Shown: positions 1 through 6,641 of the stretch, in pieces
How positions within the stretch are numbered: position 1 is the stretch's first letter
How the letters are laid out: each line of letters starts with the position of its first letter
Source of the DNA: Rhodospirillales bacterium
GTDB taxonomy: Bacteria > Pseudomonadota > Alphaproteobacteria > JAREAF01
NCBI GenBank assembly: GCA_029240475.1
Contig: JAREAF010000152.1
Location: 1-7,015, forward strand
Reading direction: 5' to 3'
Length of the DNA stretch: 7,015 bases
Translations under genes and position numbers: made by a program
Notes under the pieces: generated by a model
The model's database searches: none
The model's input: the letters and a program-made list of their open reading frames with translations, nothing else
Told to the model about the DNA's origin: nothing

Positions 1-1674
1 ATGATGGGGAAGTCCTGGGGCGCCTTCAATTCATTGCAGGTTGCCGCGCGCAGGCCCCCTGAGCTCAAGGCGATCATCGCCGTCATGGGAACGGATGACC
101 GTTTTGAAGAGGACGTTCACTACTCCGGCGGATGCCTCCTCAGCGACAATCTTTCCTGGGGGGCCATCATGCAGGTGTTCAATGCCCGCCCGCCGGATCC
201 GGAGATTGTAGGCCCCCGCTGGCGCGACATGTGGCTCCAACGCCTGGAGGCCGAGCGATTCTGGCCAGAGATCTGGCTTCAACACCAGAAGCGCGATGCG
301 TACTGGAAGCACGGTTCCGTTTGCACCGATTATGCGGCAATCGCTTGCCCAGTCTGGGTTTGGGGCGGGTGGGCCGACGGTTATCGCGATTCGCCATTCC
401 GTCTCGCCAGCCAGCTTCAAGTCCCCCACAAAATCACCATGGGGCCATGGGCCCATCTTTACCCGCACCAGGCCGTCCCCGGACCTGCGGTCGGTTTCCT
501 GCAGGAGGCACTGCGGTGGTGGGACCAGTTCCTCAAACTCAGGGACACGGGCGTCCTTAGCGAGCCGCCCTACCGGTTCTACATGGTGGAGAACGCGCGC
601 CCTGACCCCAGGCACGCCGACCGGCGGGGCCGCTGGGTCGCCGAGCGAAAGTGGCCGAGCCCCAATGTCCGGATGCAAAGCCTTGCTCTCAACCCGGACC
701 GGCTGGACCTTCATGCAACGCCGGAACGAGCCCTTTCCTTGGCCTCGCCTCAGACGACGGGTCTCGCGGCGGGCGAGTGGAGCAGCTTCGGGATCGTCGG
801 CGATCTGCCGGGAGACCAGCGCCTGGATTCGTTCGGCTCGCTGGAGTTCAGGAGCGATCCCCTGCCCGCGCCTCTGGAGGTGGTGGGCAATGCCGAGGTG
901 ATCCTCGATCTGGCCGCCGACAGGCCGGATGCCTTCGTGGCCGTGCGCCTGATCGATGCCGCGCCGGACGGTAGTGCGGCGCTCGTCGCCCGCGGGTTCC
1001 TTAATCTCCGCCATCGCGACAGCCGAGAGGACCCGACTTCCCTGATTCCCGGAGAACGGTATCAGGTCAGAGTCCGGCTGAACGGAATGGCCTATTCCTT
1101 CGCTCAGGGAAATCGCCTGATGCTCGCGATCTCCAATGCCTATTGGCCCCTGGTCTGGCCGTCGCCCGAGCCCGTGGTTCTCACGGTCTTCTCCGGAGCC
1201 TCGCGCTTATTGCTCCCGGTGCGGGAGCCGCAGCCCGCAGATGCGGAACTGGCGCCACTGCCTGAGCCCATCGTACCACCGCCCTCCTCGGTGACGCGGC
1301 TTGGCAACGGCCGCGCCGAACGCGCGGTGACGATCGACCAGGTCAGCGGATCTGTGAGCCACCGTATCCTCATCGATGGCGATGTTTTCGGCGGTTATGG
1401 CAGGCTTCGCCTGGACGACATTGGCCTGGAGATGCGGCATGAGTACGAACGAACCCAGACCATCGGCCCGGACGATTCCAATTCCGCATCCTACAGCATG
1501 ACGCAATGCTATGAGCTGCGTCGCGGCGCATGGAAGATCACGCTCAGAGCACGAACGGACATGACCTCGACCGCTCGGAGCTTTGAGCTTTCCGCCTGGC
1601 TCGAGGCGCATGACGGGGAAACGCTCGTCCGTCGGAAGGAATGGAAAGCAAGTCTGCCTCGCGAGACGCTGTAA
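1..1674 (+). CDS. CocE/NonD-family (S15-like) hydrolase, 5' partial
   Basis: C-terminal 557 residues of an alpha/beta-hydrolase of the CocE/NonD family (X-Pro dipeptidyl-peptidase/S15-like), which hydrolyses ester or amide bonds; the substrate cannot be read from sequence. The frame is open at the left edge. The first ATG sits at the nucleophile elbow, so it is internal and the true N-terminus (first strands of the fold) lies outside the window. Numbered from base 1, the expected triad is visible: Ser5 in G-K-S-W-G, Asp126 in GGWADGYRDS, and His152 in GPWAH. A helical cap region lies between Ser5 and Asp126. From about residue 230 to 410 comes the beta-rich jelly-roll domain typical of the family (LEVVGNAEVILDL, PGERYQVRVRL, NRLMLAISNAYWP). 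Residues 430-557 form a further beta-rich tail, which I believe also occurs in proteobacterial relatives. It ends with TAA. It is transcribed toward the catabolic operon on the other strand; a role in the same pathway is possible but unproven. Confidence 0.9.
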   Translation: MMGKSWGAFNSLQVAARRPPELKAIIAVMGTDDRFEEDVHYSGGCLLSDNLSWGAIMQVFNARPPDPEIVGPRWRDMWLQRLEAERFWPEIWLQHQKRDAYWKHGSVCTDYAAIACPVWVWGGWADGYRDSPFRLASQLQVPHKITMGPWAHLYPHQAVPGPAVGFLQEALRWWDQFLKLRDTGVLSEPPYRFYMVENARPDPRHADRRGRWVAERKWPSPNVRMQSLALNPDRLDLHATPERALSLASPQTTGLAAGEWSSFGIVGDLPGDQRLDSFGSLEFRSDPLPAPLEVVGNAEVILDLAADRPDAFVAVRLIDAAPDGSAALVARGFLNLRHRDSREDPTSLIPGERYQVRVRLNGMAYSFAQGNRLMLAISNAYWPLVWPSPEPVVLTVFSGASRLLLPVREPQPADAELAPLPEPIVPPPSSVTRLGNGRAERAVTIDQVSGSVSHRILIDGDVFGGYGRLRLDDIGLEMRHEYERTQTIGPDDSNSASYSMTQCYELRRGAWKITLRARTDMTSTARSFELSAWLEAHDGETLVRRKEWKASLPRETL

Positions 1675-1830
1675 GGTGATCCACCCCGCCTACCGATTCA
1701 CTCACTACCTCCCACCGCGACACGTCCATGCTGTCCCACTTGGACTAAACCCTAATTGGCCCAGTTTTCCGCTTCAACAATCCTGCGGCTCTGCGTTAGG
1801 CTGGGCCGCACAGGTTCAATTGGGACAGCC
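1675..1830. other. Intergenic region between hydrolase and recombinase
   Basis: This 156-base stretch separates the hydrolase stop from the recombinase start. Its right two thirds are covered by an imperfect inverted repeat, listed separately. Only a 4-base-pair stem (GGTG/CACC) without a T-run follows the hydrolase stop, so I do not call a terminator. I looked for sigma-70-like -35/-10 pairs and found none convincing. It is the only sizeable non-coding stretch in the window and must hold whatever promoter the recombinase uses. Confidence 0.7.
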
Positions 1831-1833
1831 ATG
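1727..1833. repeat. Imperfect inverted repeat overlapping recombinase start
   Basis: The left arm at 1727-1745 (CATGCTGTCCCACTTGGAC) and the right arm at 1814-1833 (GTTCAATTGGGACAGCCATG) are inverted copies: 17 of 19 aligned positions match, with one single-base gap. The arms are 68 bases apart. The right arm contains the putative ribosome-binding site (GGGA) and the ATG of the recombinase. A third, weaker relative of the core (AATTGGCCCAG, compared with AATTGGGACAG) lies at 1754-1764 in the same orientation as the right arm. Serine recombinases often act on inverted half-sites close to their own gene, so this may be a recombination or autoregulatory site. In RNA the two arms could also pair and hide the start codon. 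Both roles are inference. Confidence 0.6.
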
Positions 1834-2424
1834 AAAGCCGCGATCTACTGCCGGGTGTCAACCGCGGACCAGTTCTGTCAGCGCCAGGAACGCGAACTCC
1901 GGGCCTACGCGAAACGTCTCGGGTGCAAGGTGATTGGGGTTTTCAACGAGACGGCTTCTGGTGCAAGGGACGACCGCGCCGAGCGCAAGCGGGTCATGGC
2001 GCTGGCTCAAGCGCGCGAGATCGATGCCATTCTCGTCTCGGAGCTCACGCGCTGGGGTCGGTCCATGATCGACCTCGTGCAGACGCTCCAAGCCCTGCAA
2101 AGCTGGAAAGTGTCTATTCTGGCGATGAACGGCTTGCAGTTCGACCTCACAACACCACACGGGAAACTAATCGCGTCGGTGTTGGCATCCCTCGCTGAGC
2201 TTGAGCGGGACCTCCTGAGAGAGCGCGTGCGATCTGGTTTGGCTGCTGCCCGAGCCCGAGGCGTGAAACTCGGTCGCCAACCCGGTCATCGGCCGAAATC
2301 CGACCGGCTGGGACCGAAAGTGCTCAGCATGATCGAGGAGGGCAGGTCCTACCGAGATGTGGCCAAGCAGCTGAAACTCAGCAAGAACACCGTAGCTACT
2401 ATTGTTCAACGCGCACGCTCGTAG
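1831..2424 (+). CDS. Serine recombinase (resolvase/invertase family)
   Basis: A 197-residue DNA recombinase of the small serine recombinase family, which cuts and rejoins DNA at paired sites through a phosphoserine intermediate. The N-terminal catalytic domain (about 1-130) opens with IYCRVSTADQ, giving Arg8 and the nucleophile Ser10. Arg74 and Arg77 in LTRWGRS match the active-site arginines of resolvases; the usual Asp before the first of them is Thr73. The long E-helix LAELERDLLRERVRSGLA (121-138) and the arm ARARGVKLGRQPG follow, and a helix-turn-helix (about 163-195, RSYRDVAKQLKLSKNTVATI) binds DNA. Length is ordinary for this class. The ATG at 1831 was chosen because the family motif begins right after it and GGGA lies 5 bases upstream; an upstream in-frame ATG at 1756 would add 25 residues unlike the family. 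No transposase, cargo gene or partner is present. Parts look less GC-rich than the operon (31 of 60 bases at 2101-2160), hinting at foreign origin. Confidence 0.93.
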   Translation: MKAAIYCRVSTADQFCQRQERELRAYAKRLGCKVIGVFNETASGARDDRAERKRVMALAQAREIDAILVSELTRWGRSMIDLVQTLQALQSWKVSILAMNGLQFDLTTPHGKLIASVLASLAELERDLLRERVRSGLAAARARGVKLGRQPGHRPKSDRLGPKVLSMIEEGRSYRDVAKQLKLSKNTVATIVQRARS

Positions 2425-2436
2425 CCAGTCGTTCAT

Positions 2437-3375
2437 TCAGAACGCCACGTTGTCGCCGCCCTTGAGCTTCAGCATTGCGCGCGCCTCCGTGGGTGTCGCC
2501 ACCCGCAGCGAAAGTTCCTCCACGATGCGGCGGATCTTCGCGACCTGCTCGGCATTGGATTTCGCAAGCTCGCCCTTGCCGAGGTACAAGCTGTCCTCCA
2601 GCCCGACGCGGACATGGCCACCCATGATCGCCGATTGGGTAACGAACGACATCTGATGGCGTCCAGCCGCCAGCACCGACCAGTGGTAATCCTCCCCAAA
2701 CAGCTTGTCGGCGATCCGCCTCATATGGACGAGGTTCTCGTGATCGGCGCCGATCCCGCCGAGGATCCCGAAGATGGTCTGCACGAAGAAGGGCGGCTTC
2801 ACCATCCCGCGATCGACGAAATGCGCGAGGTTGTAAAGGTGGCCGACATCGTAGCACTCGAACTCGAACCGCGTGCCGCAACCCTCGCCGAGCTCCTTCA
2901 ATAGGCGCTCCATATCCTTGAAGGTGTTGCGGAAGATGAAGTCGCGCGTGTTCTCGAGGTGCGCCCGTTCCCACGCATGCTTGAACTCGGTCATCTTCTC
3001 CAACGCCGGGAATAGGCCGAAATTCATGGAGCCCATGTTGAAGGAGGCAAGCTCGGGCTTCGCCGTCATTGCCGCCGCGGTGCGCTCCTCTATGGTCATG
3101 CCGTGCCCGCCGCCGGTCGTGATGTTCACGACGGCGTCGCAGTTTTGCTTGATGCGCGGCAGGAACTGCATGAAGACGGCTGGGTCGGGCGTCGGGCGGC
3201 CATCCTTCGGATCCCGCGCATGAAGGTGGAGCACCGACGCACCCGCCTCCGCCGCTGCGATGGAATCGCGCGCGATTTCGTCCGGGGTGATAGGCAGGTA
3301 GGGCGACATGGAGGGCGTGTGCACCGATCCGGTGACGGCGCAGGTGATGATGACCTTTTCGCGTTTGGCAGCCAT
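2437..3375 (-). CDS. BKACE, beta-keto acid cleavage enzyme (DUF849)
   Basis: A 312-residue protein of the BKACE family (3-keto-5-aminohexanoate cleavage-like, DUF849). Characterised members are Zn-dependent TIM-barrel enzymes that react a beta-keto acid with acetyl-CoA to give acetoacetate and a new acyl-CoA; one group acts on 3-dehydrocarnitine. Visible hallmarks are the N-terminal strand VIITCAVTGSVHTPSMSPYLPITPDEI (quoted only as a region, residues 8-34), the metal-binding HLHARD with His50 and His52, the glycine-rich NITTGGG (84-90), SFNMGSMNFG (111-120), and VRVGLEDSLYLGKGE near the end, where Glu260 fits the third metal ligand. The length is normal. The ATG is supported by AAGGAGG six bases upstream. 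It is the last gene of the operon, 33 bases after the dipeptidase-like gene, and probably cotranscribed. Which beta-keto acid it uses cannot be decided from sequence alone; the neighbouring 3-hydroxyacyl-type dehydrogenase is the likely supplier. Confidence 0.93.
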   Translation of the reverse strand: MAAKREKVIITCAVTGSVHTPSMSPYLPITPDEIARDSIAAAEAGASVLHLHARDPKDGRPTPDPAVFMQFLPRIKQNCDAVVNITTGGGHGMTIEERTAAAMTAKPELASFNMGSMNFGLFPALEKMTEFKHAWERAHLENTRDFIFRNTFKDMERLLKELGEGCGTRFEFECYDVGHLYNLAHFVDRGMVKPPFFVQTIFGILGGIGADHENLVHMRRIADKLFGEDYHWSVLAAGRHQMSFVTQSAIMGGHVRVGLEDSLYLGKGELAKSNAEQVAKIRRIVEELSLRVATPTEARAMLKLKGGDNVAF

Positions 3376-3381
3376 GAGACG

Positions 3382-3388
3382 CCTCCTT
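3382..3388 (-). promoter_or_regulatory. Strong Shine-Dalgarno of the BKACE gene
   Basis: On the minus strand AAGGAGG lies six bases before the ATG at 3375. It is the strongest ribosome-binding site in the operon, in a gene not coupled by overlap to its upstream neighbour, which fits independent and high translation of BKACE. Confidence 0.75.
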
Positions 3389-3408
3389 CAGGCAAGCTAT
3401 GCGCCCCG

Positions 3409-4401
3409 TCAGCGCCAGACGGAACCGCAGACACGCACCAGATTCTCTCCCAGTATGCCGCCAACGGCAGGCTCGCCGTAGCCGGCGCCAAGCATCAGAT
3501 CGGCGAGCTCCACGATTTGCGCTGGCCGGGCATAATGGGCGCCGGGCCAGTCGGGCCGCGCCGCGTCGGGCCACTCCTCGGGACGCGCACGCATAAATCG
3601 GTTCAGCGGCTCTGTGTCGAACACGATGTCGAGCCCGAGGCAGGCATGCTCCGGCCCTACGAGCTGCACGACATGGTCGAGATGTCGGAACATGGTCTCG
3701 CTGCGGACCTCGGCGTCCCCGAGATAGATGCTGGAGCCGGAGAGACCGATCAGGCCGCCGGTCGCGGCACAGGCGCGGATCTGATCGTCCGTAACATTGC
3801 GGAAATGCGGCCAGACCGCATCTGCATTGGAGTGGCTGAAGACAGCGGGCTTGGACGCCTGCTCGAGTGCATCGAGCGACGTGCGTCGCCCAGTATGGCT
3901 GAGATCGATCAGCATGCCGGTGCGCTCCAGCTCCATGACGAGCAGCCGGCCAAAACGCGTCAATCCTCCATCCCCCGCCTCGGCGCAGCCACCGCCCACC
4001 GAGTTAGATTGGTTGAAGGCAAGCAGGGTGTGGCGCACGCCCAGCCCGTAGAAAGCGTCCACCAGATCGAGATTACGCTCAAAGCAGCGAGTGCCCTCGA
4101 AATGCAGCAGGACGGCCAGCTCGCCCTCGCCACGGGCCCGCTTGATCCCGGCGATACTCTCGACCAGACGGGCGCCGGGCGCTTCCTCAATCCGCCGGCG
4201 CGCCGCGGCGACACGAGCAAAGGCCTCACCGCTGGAGTGGTTATCGCCGGCGATCGTGAGCGAGATTACGTCGAAGCCGGCGGCGCGGAACTCTGGCAGG
4301 CGGCCCAGGTCGTTGCCGACGTCTGGTTCAAGCGGCCAAACATTGTCCCAGACGAGGCTGTCGCGGACCAACGCCGCCGCTTCCTCGCGTCGGCTCGTCA
4401 T
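3409..4401 (-). CDS. Dipeptidase-like amidohydrolase, peptidase M19 family
   Basis: A 330-residue cytoplasmic-looking protein (no signal peptide) of the M19 renal/membrane dipeptidase family, metal-dependent TIM-barrel hydrolases of dipeptides and some other amides. Visible motifs are LLHFEG (Glu102, bridging metal ligand), GMLIDLSHTG (His169), PAVFSHSNADAV (His190), HFRNVTDDQI (Arg201-Asn202, substrate side) and CLGLD (Asp258, catalytic position). The N-terminal metal motif H-x-D, normally in a DGHND-like context, reads VWDNVWPL here, so both ligands appear lost. LAFNQSN stands where animal enzymes have LTH-x-x-N; many bacterial members have TYN there, so this difference alone is not unusual. 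The start at 4401 forms an ATGA overlap with the stop of the OsmC gene; an upstream in-frame start at 4458 would add 19 arginine- and histidine-rich residues inside that gene. A dipeptide substrate is not assured; an amide, lactam or cyclic compound of the pathway is equally possible. Confidence 0.87.
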   Translation of the reverse strand: MTSRREEAAALVRDSLVWDNVWPLEPDVGNDLGRLPEFRAAGFDVISLTIAGDNHSSGEAFARVAAARRRIEEAPGARLVESIAGIKRARGEGELAVLLHFEGTRCFERNLDLVDAFYGLGVRHTLLAFNQSNSVGGGCAEAGDGGLTRFGRLLVMELERTGMLIDLSHTGRRTSLDALEQASKPAVFSHSNADAVWPHFRNVTDDQIRACAATGGLIGLSGSSIYLGDAEVRSETMFRHLDHVVQLVGPEHACLGLDIVFDTEPLNRFMRARPEEWPDAARPDWPGAHYARPAQIVELADLMLGAGYGEPAVGGILGENLVRVCGSVWR

Positions 4402-4901
4402 CGGATCAGCTCGATGGATATGGGGGTGGCGCCGCGGCAGGTGTCGAGCACGGGACATCCCCGCTCCGCAGCCGCCATGAGCCGCGCGAGGGTCTCGGGC
4501 GGAGCGCCGCTCTCGATGTGGACCTGAAGGCGCAGTTCAGCGAAGCCGGAGCGCACGGTGGGATCGGCATCGAAGAAGCCGCGGATGTCGAGGTCGCCCT
4601 CGAGCTCGACCCGGATGCGTCCGACCGGGACACCCAGCAGCGCCGCATGGCAGCGCAAGGTCACCGACAGGCTGGCGCCGAGTCCGGCGAGCAGCAACTC
4701 GGCGGGATTGGCTGCGCTGTCGGTGCCGCCAAAGGAGGTCGGCTCATCGACGAGAACGAGATGGTGGCCGAACCGCCCCTCCGTCCGGAAGCCCCCATGC
4801 TGCACAGTCGCGCCAGCAATATGCTCGGCGCACTGCGCCGCATCGCCGCTCCGCGCGATCGCTTGATGCCGCCGCATGAGCTCGCCAAGCTCCGTTCCCA
4901 T
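4398..4901 (-). CDS. OsmC-family protein lacking the first catalytic Cys
   Basis: A 167-residue OsmC/Ohr-superfamily protein. Typical members are dimeric thiol peroxidases that reduce organic hydroperoxides with two cysteines. The central helix motif NPAELLLAGLGAS (65-77) aligns without gaps to NPEELIGAAHAAC of E. coli OsmC, so the peroxidatic cysteine position is Ser77. The second cysteine is kept as Cys149 in AERGCPVLDTC, with an extra Cys154 after it; Cys84 (TLRCHA) lies one helix turn or two beyond Ser77. A classical peroxidase reaction is therefore doubtful, and binding or a different thiol chemistry is possible. The ATG at 4901 was chosen because GGAGGAG lies 8 bases upstream and the preceding gene stops 5 bases before it; a GTG at 4919 would overlap that gene and add six residues. 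Its stop overlaps the start of the M19 gene as ATGA, indicating coupled translation. Confidence 0.85.
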   Translation of the reverse strand: MGTELGELMRRHQAIARSGDAAQCAEHIAGATVQHGGFRTEGRFGHHLVLVDEPTSFGGTDSAANPAELLLAGLGASLSVTLRCHAALLGVPVGRIRVELEGDLDIRGFFDADPTVRSGFAELRLQVHIESGAPPETLARLMAAAERGCPVLDTCRGATPISIELIR

Positions 4902-4906
4902 CGCCC

Positions 4907-5677
4907 CTACTCCTCCCACTCGACGTTCCCGTCCACCGAGATGAGCTGGCCCGTGACGTGGCTGGCGGCATCCGAACAGAGGAATAGCACCACCTCGGCG
5001 ATTTCGGCAGGCTGGATCTTGGTGCGCATCGAGATGTATTTCAGGGCCGTGCGCTCGACCTCCTCGACGCTTCGGCCCTCCTGGTCGGCGATGCGTTGCA
5101 GGACCCCTTGCATGCGCTCGTTGTCGATCATGCCGGGCAGAATCGCATTGATACGGATGTTGTCGGGTCCCAGCTCCCGCGCCAAGGCGCGGGTCAGCCC
5201 TTCGACGCCTGCCTTGCTCGCCACATAGGGCGAGCGGAACGGCATCACCGTCTTGGTCGAGCCGGTGGAGAAATTGACGATTGCCCCGCGCCGGTTGCGG
5301 CGCATGTCCGGCACCACCTCGCGAATGGTCAGGAACATGGAATCGAGATTGGCGGCCATGGTCGCCCGCCAGTCCGCGAGGCTGAGGCTCTCGATTGGCC
5401 CGCGTGGGCCGGAGATGCCCACGGTGTTCACCAGGATGTCAATGGGGCCCATCCGCGTCCGCGCCTCAGCGAACAGGCGCGCGACCTGCGCCTCGTCGGC
5501 GACATCGCACAGCGTGCCGCCCAGCCTGGGGTTGGAGCCAAGCACATGGTTGAGGAGCCGTTCGTCTATGTCGCAGATATGTACGGCGTCCCCGCGCGCA
5601 AGGAACCGCTCTGCCATGACGCGGCCGACGCTGCGGCCCGCCGCGGTCACCACCACGTTGCGTCGGCGCTCGCTCAT
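4907..5677 (-). CDS. Short-chain dehydrogenase/reductase (SDR)
   Basis: A 256-residue classical SDR, an NAD(P)-dependent oxidoreductase with a Rossmann fold. The cofactor loop reads TAAGRSVG (11-18) instead of the usual TGxxxGxG: the first Gly is Ala12 and the second is Ser16. The acidic end of strand 2 (HICDID, Asp36) favours NAD over NADP. Other motifs are CDVAD (57-61), ILVNTVG (81-87, for NNAG), Asn110, and the catalytic Tyr151 and Lys155 in YVASK. The usual serine, 13 residues before the tyrosine, falls on Thr138, flanked by Ser137 and Ser140, so one of these may serve. The C-terminal GQLISVDGN is typical. ATG 5677 overlaps the dehydrogenase stop as ATGA and has GGAGGAG 8 bases upstream. 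A 3-hydroxy acid or other secondary alcohol of the pathway is a plausible substrate, but sequence does not settle it. Confidence 0.9.
   Translation of the reverse strand: MSERRRNVVVTAAGRSVGRVMAERFLARGDAVHICDIDERLLNHVLGSNPRLGGTLCDVADEAQVARLFAEARTRMGPIDILVNTVGISGPRGPIESLSLADWRATMAANLDSMFLTIREVVPDMRRNRRGAIVNFSTGSTKTVMPFRSPYVASKAGVEGLTRALARELGPDNIRINAILPGMIDNERMQGVLQRIADQEGRSVEEVERTALKYISMRTKIQPAEIAEVVLFLCSDAASHVTGQLISVDGNVEWEE
4910..4916 (-). promoter_or_regulatory. Ribosome-binding site deciding the OsmC-family start
   Basis: GGAGGAG lies 8 bases before the ATG at 4901 and also encodes the last two glutamates of the SDR. It favours this ATG over the GTG at 4919. Confidence 0.6.
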
Positions 5678-6633
5678 CTCCTTCGCTCCTCCGCATCCTT
5701 AAGCTTGCGAAGCCTCTTCACCATCACGTCCCTCTTGCGGCAGAGCTCGGCGACCGAGCGCACTCCCTCGCGCCGCTCCACTGCCTCCCCCACGCGCTTT
5801 AGCACGCCGTCATCGAACCGGGGCGGCGTCTCGTCCAGGTCCTCCATGAGCCCACGGTAGGCGTTCGCGTACCGGGCGAAATATTGGGCGATGCCCTCAT
5901 CGGCGTTGGTGTGGTTGGCTCCGAAGTTGCCGATCGTCGCCCAGCGGAGCGCCAGGGCGTCCCGGATGACGGCGTCGACCGCAACGGGATCGGCCACGCC
6001 CGTCTCGACGAGATGCAGCGCCTCGCGCACGACGGCGGCCTGGATGCGATTTCCGAGGAACCCCTTAACGTAGCGGTTCATGCGCACCGGGATCTGCCCG
6101 CATGCGGTCAGGATCGCGCAGGCCCGCTCGAGCACGGCCGGGTCGGTCCGAGGAGCTCCGAGCATTTCGACGACGGGCAGCAGGTGCGGCGGGTTGAAAG
6201 GATGGGCCATGACGCAGCGCCGCTCGCCCGGGAGCCCGCCCGCGATCTCGCCGATGTCAAGCGCCGAGGTGGACGAGGCGAGGATCGCGTCGGGCGCGGA
6301 CAAACCGTCGAGCTCGGCGAAGAGCGCGCGTTTGACCTCGATGCGCTCCGGCGCGCTCTCCTGGACATACTCGGCGCTGCGGAGCGCGGCGGCGATATCC
6401 GCCTCGGCGCGCACCCGGCCGAGAATGCCTACCGCCTCCTCGGAGGACAGAAAGCCGTCCGCGCGATCGGCCTCGAGATCCTGCCGTAACCAGTGCAGCG
6501 CCCTGTCCGCGCCGCCGGGATCGGAATCATAAAGGCGCACCTGCGCTCCGCGGGCGGCAAAGACGCGGATCCAGCCGCGGCCGATTACGCCCGTGCCGAT
6601 CAGCGCAACGAGCTTCGGGGTGTTGGCGCTCAT
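5674..6633 (-). CDS. 3-hydroxyacyl-CoA dehydrogenase family, carnitine-dehydrogenase-like
   Basis: A 319-residue NAD-dependent dehydrogenase of the 3-hydroxyacyl-CoA dehydrogenase superfamily, single-domain type shared by L-carnitine 3-dehydrogenase, L-gulonate 3-dehydrogenase/lambda-crystallin and hydroxybutyryl-CoA dehydrogenase. These oxidise an L-3-hydroxy group to a 3-keto group. Visible: the Rossmann loop GTGVIGRGW (13-21), acidic Asp36 and Asp38 ending strand 2 (NAD preference), QESAPE (91-96), ASSTSAL (119-125), the catalytic AHPFNPPH with His144, Glu156 in PVVEM, and GFLGNR with Asn195. The C-terminal helical domain carries RWATIGNFGANHTNADEG. No fused thioesterase is present, unlike some carnitine dehydrogenases. 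The ATG at 6633 has GGGAG 8 bases upstream and directly precedes the first strand. An ATG at 6648 overlapping the transporter stop (TGATG) would add MGAAK and cannot be excluded. A still longer frame (to 6870) lies antisense-free but inside the transporter gene on the same strand and is not credible. Next to BKACE, the likely product is a beta-keto acid. Confidence 0.9.
   Translation of the reverse strand: MSANTPKLVALIGTGVIGRGWIRVFAARGAQVRLYDSDPGGADRALHWLRQDLEADRADGFLSSEEAVGILGRVRAEADIAAALRSAEYVQESAPERIEVKRALFAELDGLSAPDAILASSTSALDIGEIAGGLPGERRCVMAHPFNPPHLLPVVEMLGAPRTDPAVLERACAILTACGQIPVRMNRYVKGFLGNRIQAAVVREALHLVETGVADPVAVDAVIRDALALRWATIGNFGANHTNADEGIAQYFARYANAYRGLMEDLDETPPRFDDGVLKRVGEAVERREGVRSVAELCRKRDVMVKRLRKLKDAEERRR
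5686..5692 (-). promoter_or_regulatory. Ribosome-binding site of the SDR gene
   Basis: GGAGGAG lies 8 bases before the ATG at 5677, inside the end of the upstream dehydrogenase gene. A second purine run (GAAGGAG) abuts the ATG directly and is too close to act. Confidence 0.6.
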
Positions 6634-6641
6634 TTTCGCCG

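Noticed and set aside
31..1014. Minus-strand 327-codon frame inside the hydrolase
   Set aside because: It is a shadow of the hydrolase, whose triad and beta domain are clear on the plus strand.
1675..1685. GGTGATCCACC as a terminator for the hydrolase
   Set aside because: The stem has only four pairs with a 3-base loop and no T-run follows.
1544..1729. Minus-strand 61-codon frame starting in the left arm of the inverted repeat
   Set aside because: It has a leader similar to that of the recombinase, but it mostly overlaps the hydrolase 3' end and its product has no recognisable motif. I treat it as a by-product of the repeat.
2425..2436. Bidirectional terminator between recombinase and BKACE
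   Set aside because: Only 12 bases separate the stops, and I see no stable stem followed by a T-run in or next to them.
2399..3574. Minus-strand frame of 391 codons overlapping BKACE
   Set aside because: It is the shifted frame of the BKACE and M19 genes, arginine-rich, and runs through both gene ends; BKACE motifs are in the other frame.
3103..4527. Long plus-strand open frame of 474 codons
   Set aside because: It is antisense to the BKACE start, the M19 gene and the OsmC gene end. Its translation shows no domain, and such frames are common opposite GC-rich genes.
4518..5860. Further long plus-strand frames (4518-5228, 5096-5860, 5884-6489)
   Set aside because: They are antisense to well-supported SDR, OsmC and dehydrogenase genes, with low-complexity arginine-, alanine- and glycine-rich translations and no motifs.
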